Shown: positions 16,604-22,500 of the stretch, piece by piece
Layout: every line of letters starts with the position of its first letter
Numbering within the stretch: position 1 is the first letter of the stretch
Origin: Chromera velia
Taxonomy: Eukaryota; Sar; Chromeraceae
Direction: 5' to 3'
DNA: 22,500 bases
NCBI GenBank assembly: GCA_018398765.1
Contig: JAHBMJ010002559.1
Location: 74,873 to 97,372 of the forward strand
Position numbers and translations under genes: made by a program
Notes under the pieces: model-generated
Told to the model about the DNA's origin: nothing
Databases searched by the model: none
What the model saw: only the letters and a program-made list of their open reading frames with translations

Positions 16604-19600
16604 AAGAAAGAAAGAAAGAAAGAAAGAAAAAAAGAAAAAAAGAAATCAACAGAAAAAGAAAAAGATGAGCTTGAAGGTTTAAGCGCAAGTGTACGCACAA
16701 GCATACATGCATATGTGCAAGGAGAAGAGGGAAGCAAATAGGTGTTCTCATCGAACCACCAGAGAACCTATTCAATGACGCAACGGGACGACAGATCGAT
16801 CGCCTTAGCCGAGTGTTCGAAAGGATGGTGTAGACCGGCCAGAGTGTCTCTCTCACGCATGGATGGAGGACAAGCACCAACACTCCAACAAGGGTTATGG
16901 AAAGACAGAGTGGGCCTGACGAAGGGTGAGTGCCTCGGATGGTCTCTTAACCAGGTGGTGATTTCTCCCTCTCTCTCTCTCTCACACACACACATACACA
17001 TACCCACATGCAGTCAGACTGACAGAGATCACGGTAGCTCCGTCACCCGCCGCCCCGCCCCCATTTCCGCTTCGTGCTCTTGTCGTGCGGCTCCCTGCAG
17101 TGTTCGCTCTCCATGGAGGACAGGAAGAGATCAAATGCAGGTCCAATGAAGTCAAGGCTACCACTCGACAGACACGATCGTTGAACAGACAGATGGAGAT
17201 AGAAATTGTGACATTGTGGTCTGTCTTTTTGTTCGGGAAAAGAGAGAAGGTACCTTGCAGACAAAGATAGATACAGTACAAAAAGAGAAGACCGGTAGGT
17301 AAATCCCCGACTCACTCAAAAGAGGAGAAAGGTCTCAACAAGCAAGGGGGCAACAAGGAGGTGCCGAAGATATTAAGAAAAGTCAGATGGACGGAACGAA
17401 GGAACGAAAGAGAATAACGAAATGACTGAAGAGAAAAAGACTTTCCCTCCTCTAACTCTTTCACTTTTTATCTCTGGAGACGAGTTGTTCGAGTGAATTT
17501 CTACTGACCGCTCCTTTCTCCCTCCTTCCCTCCCGCCTCTTTGTATCCCATCAGTGCCACCTGCAGAAGAGGAGCGAAAGGGAGAGAGTACAGTGCAATT
17601 GCACGCGCGTTTTCATTGGCACTCTAGTCTACTCTCTTTTTCTCTTCCTCAAGATTGTGGAACAAGCCTGCAAGTCTGCAAACAGTCTCCCTCCACAGAG
17701 ACTTCAGAGACGCGATTAATCAACCAACCAAGCAACCAACAAATTAAAAAAAAAAAGGGAAGGAAGGACTTGCTGACCCTTCTTCGATCGTCATCGTCCT
17801 GCACGTCCAGTGAGGCAGCGACTTTGTTGGACTCGATCAGAATCGCGATTACCCCCGTGATATGCTCTAGACCCTTCAGCACCAGGTCGCTATTGTCGAA
17901 CACACCGCTCAGACGCTTCTTCAGCTGCTTTAGTTCCAGTTCTGCACGAAGGGACGGAGGGAGGGAGGGAGAGAAACAGGGAGGGAAGCAAGCGCAGTCT
18001 GTACGCGAGCCTTGCTCTACTTTACACGACTTAGCAGCAATATGAATTGATTCATCAAGCAACTTCTTCCCTTCCTTCCTGATGAAGAAGGACGCGAAAA
18101 AAGACATTACAGCAAGACCATCCGGACACTTGTCGCAAACGATACATTCTTTCTCTCCTTTACAAACACCCCCTCTCAGACGACATGCATGTGATTTCAT
18201 CCTCCCCCGCTCAGTGGGTCCGACGAGGTGAGGTTCCCCCTCAAGCCTGCAGGACCGACTGACTGACTGACTGACTGACTGACTGGCTGACTGCCTGACT
18301 GCCTGACTGCCTGCCTGCCTGACTGCCTGACTGCCTGACTGCCTGACTGCCTGACTGCCTGACTGCCTGCCTGCCTGCCTGACTGACTGCCGGACTGCCT
18401 GACTGCCTGACTGCCTGCCTGACTGACTGCCTGACTGAGTGACTGACCATGATCTGACTTATCTCTCTTTCTCTTCTTGTCCACTTCTTCGACGTCTGCC
18501 GCCAGGAGACGGACTGTTGACAGCGTCTCCTGCCGAGAAGCCTCCATGCCCGTCTCCAGACTGAAAGCACCAACAGCCACAGAGTCAGAAAGGAAGAAAA
18601 AAGGAAGCCACCAAGCGAAAAAACGGTTCAAGCATGCCAGTCGGCTCCACGCCTTTTCAAAGAACATGCACCTCATGATGTTGCTGTCGTACTTTATTTG
18701 ACTGCCGGAGAATGCGAGTAAGCCTCTCATGGACTGACTGTCCGTAAGAATGATACACGAATGCATCTGCAGATTGACAGACTGGCTGACGTTTTCAGAT
18801 GGTCCTGTGTTTCCTGCATGAACCTGAGGACATCCGATCGGAGTTGGGAGGCAAGTTGGAGCTCCTCGCTGTATGCAGTCCGGACCTCTGCAGACAGGAA
18901 CACGATGGTCATTTGATCATATTTGATCAAGTGTGTTTTGCAGCCTTTTGAAAAGTCCATAGAAAAAGAAAGTCAACATAAAATAGAGTCCCTTCCAACT
19001 TCCTCTGAGTGAAGAGAAAAGTACAAACACTTGGGCAGACTCAGCAGGTCACCAATCGACGCTCATCGAAACGAACAAGGGCAGACTCAAAGGGTCACCA
19101 ACCGACGCTCATTGAAACGAACACACACACCAATCAGACAGATGGAGACGAGAGACTCGTCTGCCTGTACGCATACCTCATGCAACTTGGCGTTTAATTT
19201 CTTCGGTGGAAGGAAGCATAAAAAAAAACAATCAGCCCTCCACAGGTACATGGTGATACACTAAGTAGTTGATGAACAGACAGAGCCGGACAGCCTGGGA
19301 TGACTTACCGGAGAGCATAGACGCGTTGTGTGCTGCGATTTGGTTTGCTGCCGTTTTGAAGTGTTCCTTCACTTCAGAGACCACTCCACCCACGGCATCC
19401 CGAAGATCTTTCACGTCGTCTTTCGTCTCCTTCACCAGCTGCAGAGATATTCGCATCAACCCGACCCAACAGAAAGAAAAGTTAATATGCAGTTCTCTTG
19501 ACGTACAGAGAGGAGACAACGCAGACAGGTCAGAGCAGGAAGACGAGAAAACCGAAGACTGAAGAACAAATGCTTCGAATCCTGCCGAGACCACCTGAAA

Positions 19601-22207
19601 CAACCTCAAGCCGAACCAACCTCTCTGATCGAGTCCTGGAGCATGTCGCATTGTTGAGTTGAGGCCTTACTCTTGTTGAGCCTCTTCACCTCCTCCGATA
19701 GAGACGAGACCGTCAGATTGGTCCTGTTCAACTCCCCCGTCACCTTGGCGAGACCAGTCTCCTCGCCCCACAGTTCGTCTGCCAAACCGTTGTGCTTAGT
19801 CTCGAGGGCAACCAGTTTGACCTGCATCCGAGAGGTGAAAGGGAAAGAATGTCTGCCGGACAAGATCACAAATGGCTCTTTTTTATATTTCAATCGTTGC
19901 CTCCAACACGTGCAGGCGTGCATCCCTCGAACTGCAACGTGGTCGGTCGGCTTTGCTGCCTGTGAGAAATGAAGACTCCAACAGAAAGAAAACCGATGAG
20001 TGAGAAAAGAAAATTGCAGCTTGCGACAGTTCTGCCAAACCCACGCAAGGGCCCTGAAGGGCTTGTGGCACACACAGATGGGAGGGCACTGATCGGAGGA
20101 AAAACCACACATGCCTTTCTTTACAAGCTACACTGAATTGATGCGTTCTGCTGACCTCCAGATCTGTTCTGAATGCGTGTGCGTGTTTGACTTGTGCCTC
20201 CAGTCGGCCATCTACATACTGTCTGAACGAATCCTGTGCGTCCATTGCTTGTTGCACCTCTGCTACAGCCCTCTCGGACGTTCTCTGAAGAGCCTGGATT
20301 GAGGCCTCCTTCCTCTCTAGGTTGTATCTGAAACCGTCCAATTCATGTTTCATCAAAGAGATGTCCTCCGAGACCTTCGCCTCTTGGTTCCGTCGCTGGA
20401 CGTCCCATTTGCTCATCTCCTCTCGAAGTTGCTCCACCACTCCGATGTTCTGCTCGGCCTTCACAGTCATCACAGCAACCTCACTCAGACCTGCAACCAG
20501 CAAGCAGGACACAGACAAACGAGGGATTGGTTCCTTGTCTTACGGGTGATCCGGGGAAAAAAAGAGACAGGTGAAAAGTGCAAGCACGAAAGCCAACAAG
20601 CGCAGGGAAACAGTCGAAAAAGGAGTATGAACAATAAAGAGCGCACTTCCTTGGTGGATTTTTTTTTAGATTCACTGTGGCCATGTACACAGGGACTTCT
20701 GCATACAGCGAGCGCTCGCGAAGAAACGCAACCCCCCTCCCCACGAGAGGAAAAGGAAGACAAGAGGAGGAGAACAAAGGAATCCTGATTCATACGTGTT
20801 CATTAGTGTATCTATGGCAATCCTTTTCGTGTAAGGAAGCAGTCTAGAGTGCGCATCGAAGAATCCCAGACGGCCTCACTGTCTGCATTTACTTTTTTTG
20901 AACGCGGCTGGCCTCACTCACTGCCAAGTCATGGCATTCTGACAAACCAAGTCTTTACGTGCGTGCGTGCGTGCTCTGCATATCCCTGTCTGTCTGACTG
21001 ACTCACTCTTTGCGTGCCTGTCCACCACGGTCTTCAAAGAAGACAGGTCGACCTGTTGCTGCTGAACTCTCTTCATTGTCGGTTCGAGAAGCTGCAGAAC
21101 GGAGAGAGAGAACGAAAGACGGGAGGGGATCGCAAAGACGGAAACCCAAAAGAGTCAACTTGGCACGAAGCGCCCCTCAAAGATGGCGATAAAGGGGGTG
21201 TGTAGAGTTTCGTTCCTAACATGACCCAACTGTAGCACAAGTTCCATCAATTTGGTATGGCTTCTGTCTGAGGAACTGAAACGTCCTGGCAGTGGATTGC
21301 CTCGCACAGCTGGCTTGTCGTCTGACTGGCACAAATTCCTGAAGCAATCTGATGCCCTCAATGATCCAGATAGGCTCCATTCCGATTCTTACTGACATCG
21401 ACAATGAATCTTCGCATTCGCGTCTCCAGTTCGGCGAACTGGACTTCGGGAAGTTCCTTATCATCCTTCTCGCCTGCCTGGTTGTCGAGAGCTACAGAAG
21501 ACATTTTGGGATGCTCAAAGGATCAGACGATTAGAAGGATCCCAGAGACAGGCGACTCCTTCCTTAAAATTTCGAATGAGAATATTCAAGAGGGTTTATA
21601 TGTATGCGGAAACTGAAACAGACATGCTGGCAGGCCGGCAGCAACTAAAGTGGTGCGTTAATTGCGTCCTGTCAACGGATCTGCATGGGCAAATTCTGTA
21701 TATATGAGACAGCATATATACCAAGTTCTATTCTGAGTCTGTCGAACGCAGACGATCTTACAGAAAGACAGTTGGGTCAATGGCCAATAAGCAACGGTCT
21801 ATATTAATATACATCTGCAGTGCATCATATCGATATATTTATAAATTGGCCAGAAATTTAATTAAAACTCCATGCATTCATGCATGCATATATATATAGT
21901 TTATAGTTTGGTCGCGGCATGCCTATATATGAAAAAAAAACAACACAAAAATGTGCATGTCGCGCGCGCACGAAAAAGTGTGCGCGCGAATGCATGCATG
22001 GGCAACCAGTGCATTTTTTTGTCACTCCACGAGACGCACGCGCGGTCGGCTTCGAGTCAATTGGTCAGCCTCATCGGTCTTCGACTCGAGGTCCAGAGGA
22101 TCGAAAGCAGCTAGATTCAGCAAGACTTAGTCCATCAGACGCTTCAATTGGGAATTGCGGCTTTTGAACTTACTGAGAGCCGGGGTCCTGGGCGTGTTCA
22201 AACACAT
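15875..22207 (-). CDS. Coiled-coil protein with CxxC C-terminal segment, 12 exons
   Basis: Function unknown; probably a structural or scaffold protein. Minus-strand exons joined by phase, 5' to 3': 22207-22174, 21491-21397, 21091-21007, 20490-20156, 19821-19621, 19438-19309, 18887-18791, 18560-18448, 17941-17778, 17094-17047, 16556-16398, 16129 to 16073 or to the TGA at 15877-15875. All junctions are GT-AG and keep one frame (571 residues if the last exon reads through). Exons 3-7 are heptad-like and rich in Glu, Lys, Gln and Leu; exon 8 ends in a basic KKRKRDK stretch; exon 9 has a hydrophobic helix (HITGVIAILIESNKVA) and an acidic DVQDDDDRRR tail; exon 11 carries CLSC. The first ATG after the divergent spacer is 22207; the frame stays open to an ATG at 22366, adding 53 residues, but that would overlap gene 3. 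The 3' end is the least certain part. Confidence 0.78.
16073..16556 (-). other. C-terminal CxxC segment of the coiled-coil gene (exons 11-12)
   Basis: Exon 11 starts VDPRCLSCSGQAATVLAGFK and continues MACLQYAPQPVRYNKKLFNR, GDLIAVRSQLLEQ; exon 12 starts CFDALQSGPDLRFAGGQ. The sequence is compact, with Cys, Tyr, Pro and Asn-Arg-Gly features unlike the preceding rod, so it is probably a folded conserved end piece. I do not recognise the domain by name. The last exon may splice at GTGAAT (16072) or read on through a Gly-rich tail (GASGFGGDGRRKNDT) to TGA at 15875; a strong GTGAGT donor at about 15879 suggests further splicing is possible. Confidence 0.6.
16557..17046 (-). other. Intron between exons 10 and 11 of the coiled-coil gene
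   Basis: Donor GTGACG next to 17047, acceptor next to 16556. Contains the AGAC/AAAG tract and a (CT)n(CA)n run near 16970-16996. No gene inside. Confidence 0.65.
16571..16660. repeat. (AGAC)n-(AAAG)n tract at an acceptor
   Basis: On the minus strand this is (CTTT)n(GTCT)n leading directly into the acceptor CCTGCAG before exon 11 at 16556, so the microsatellite supplies the polypyrimidine tract. Confidence 0.85.
17095..17777 (-). other. Intron between exons 9 and 10 of the coiled-coil gene
   Basis: Donor GTCAGC next to 17778, acceptor CACTGCAG next to 17094. No coding or RNA gene was recognised; open frames inside have no phase-compatible splice pairs. Confidence 0.6.
18255..18447. repeat. 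(CAGT/CAGG)n repeat starting at a 5' splice site
   Basis: About 190 bp of tetranucleotide repeat. On the minus strand it begins at the donor GTCAGT of exon 8 (exon edge 18448) and runs as CAGT and CAGG units through the 5' part of the intron 17942-18447. Confidence 0.9.
18888..19308 (-). other. Intron between exons 6 and 7 of the coiled-coil gene
   Basis: Consensus donor GTAAGT next to 19309, acceptor TCTGCAG next to 18887. It carries a 46-bp tandem duplication (19033-19124) and no gene. Confidence 0.7.
19033..19124. repeat. 46-bp tandem duplication
   Basis: Units 19033-19078 and 19079-19124, both starting GGGCAGACTCA and sharing CGACGCTCAT; they differ at six of 46 positions by eye. Intronic. 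Confidence 0.85.
19309..20490 (-). other. Coiled-coil core of the minus-strand gene (exons 4-6)
   Basis: Exon 4 (20490-20156) encodes 111 residues of near-continuous helix: VVEQLREEMSKWDVQRRNQE, DISLMKHELDGFRYNLERKE, ASIQALQRTSERAVAEVQQA. Exon 5 (19821-19621) continues with LVALETKHNGLADELWGEE, LTVSSLSEEVKRLNKSKAS and TQQCDMLQDSIRE. Exon 6 (19438-19309) gives LVKETKDDVKDLRDAVGGVV and SEVKEHFKTAANQIAAHNAS. Exon 5 was extended past an internal GTAAGG to the donor GTTGGT at 19620, because only that gives phase 0 for exon 6. The pattern suggests a parallel dimeric rod. Confidence 0.8.
19822..20155 (-). other. Intron between exons 4 and 5 of the coiled-coil gene
   Basis: Donor GTCAGC next to 20156, acceptor GGATGCAG next to 19821. 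A possible internal exon near 19910-19965 (after TTCTCACAG) was tested and does not fit the phases on either side. Confidence 0.65.
20491..21006 (-). other. Intron between exons 3 and 4 of the coiled-coil gene
   Basis: Donor GTGAGT next to 21007, acceptor GGTTGCAG next to 20490. No gene inside. Confidence 0.7.
21492..22173 (-). other. Long AT-rich first intron of the coiled-coil gene
   Basis: Consensus donor GTAAGT next to 22174, acceptor TCTGTAG next to 21491. AT-rich, with TATATATA runs and CATGCATGCAT palindromes at about 21870-21900 and a CGCGCGCG-rich patch at 21960-21990. No exon fits phase inside. Confidence 0.65.
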
Positions 22208-22343
22208 ATGAATATTTCGCCCAGCAACAGTTGACAACTGTCGTGAGAGGACGTCTGCTAAATCTGTGCAAGTCAACGCAGAGGACTTTTTGACTTTGTT
22301 GGGAGAAGCAGAAAGACGCCCAGGTAGCCAGCCAACCAGCCGG
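22208..22343. promoter_or_regulatory. Putative divergent promoter region
   Basis: 136 bp between the proposed minus-strand ATG at 22207 and plus-strand ATG at 22344. No TATA box or clear motif is visible. It is inferred only from the head-to-head arrangement, and either gene could have a start or a spliced leader exon elsewhere. Confidence 0.35.
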
Positions 22344-22500
22344 ATGGATTTCTTTATCGTGATCAAGAGCCGCTGGCTCCACGTACGGGAGCAGTGCCCG
22401 CCAGATTGGAGATACCCTGTTATTCCTCCGGAAGATCAGGAGGCATGGAAAGTTGACTGGAAGCATCGGGTGGCTAATATGAAGGGACCCTTGATGAAAG
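22344..22500 (+). CDS. Unidentified protein, N-terminal part, cut by window end
   Basis: ATG at 22344 opens a frame that stays open to the last base: MDFFIVIKSRWLHVREQCPP, then DWRYPVIPPEDQEAWKVDWK and HRVANMKGPLMK. Trp, Pro and charged residues are placed as in a conserved soluble protein. The frame is also open upstream to a TGA at 22209, without another ATG. The antisense frame of gene 2 overlaps part of it, so one of the two readings may be wrong here. No family recognised. Confidence 0.5.
   Translation, partial: MDFFIVIKSRWLHVREQCPPDWRYPVIPPEDQEAWKVDWKHRVANMKGPLMK

Noticed and set aside
18197-18766. Minus-strand Ser-Gln/Gln-Ala repeat protein
   Set aside because: The repeat residues come from translating the intronic CAGT/CAGG microsatellite; only 18560-18448 is exon.
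19910-19965. Possible extra exon of the coiled-coil gene after TTCTCACAG
   Set aside because: Its available donors do not restore phase 0 for exon 5, and exons 4 and 5 join cleanly without it.

Overview
This looks like nuclear DNA from an intron-dense protist. I infer an alveolate, most likely a chromerid (Chromera or Vitrella type). The grounds are many short exons with GT-AG introns, a strong TGCAG/ATGCAG acceptor signature, GC-rich third codon positions in exons, microsatellite-filled introns, and a protein content of a TRP-type channel plus a coiled-coil protein. The species is not proven by the sequence. No prokaryotic features, tRNA, rRNA or CRISPR array were recognised. Layout: (1) 1-10315, plus strand: the 3' part of one large gene. 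Twenty exons can be joined with consistent reading phase, apart from one unresolved exon between 1005 and 2164. It encodes a six-transmembrane TRP-like cation channel with a long cytosolic N-terminal helical region; the gene appears to begin upstream of the window. (2) 10316-15874: a gene-poor convergent interval. It holds an AT-rich, CTAG-rich block interrupted by a GC-rich 1.38 kb insertion. That insertion has 8-bp direct repeats at both edges, an A-tail, and a minus-strand ORF matching the C-terminal module found downstream of reverse transcriptases. Two copies of a short foldback element with a shared arm lie nearby. (3) 22207 down to 15875, minus strand: a twelve-exon gene for a coiled-coil protein of about 570 residues with a CxxC-containing C-terminal segment. 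Every exon junction is phase-consistent. (4) 22344-22500, plus strand: the start of a third gene, divergent from gene 2 and cut by the window end. The channel gene and the coiled-coil gene converge on the transposon-rich interval; the coiled-coil gene and the third gene diverge from a spacer of about 136 bp. Nothing links the three genes into one pathway. The most distinctive features are the unusual pore of the channel, the possible non-canonical intron in its N-terminal part, microsatellites that start at 5' splice sites or serve as the 3' tract of introns, and the bounded retroelement insertion.
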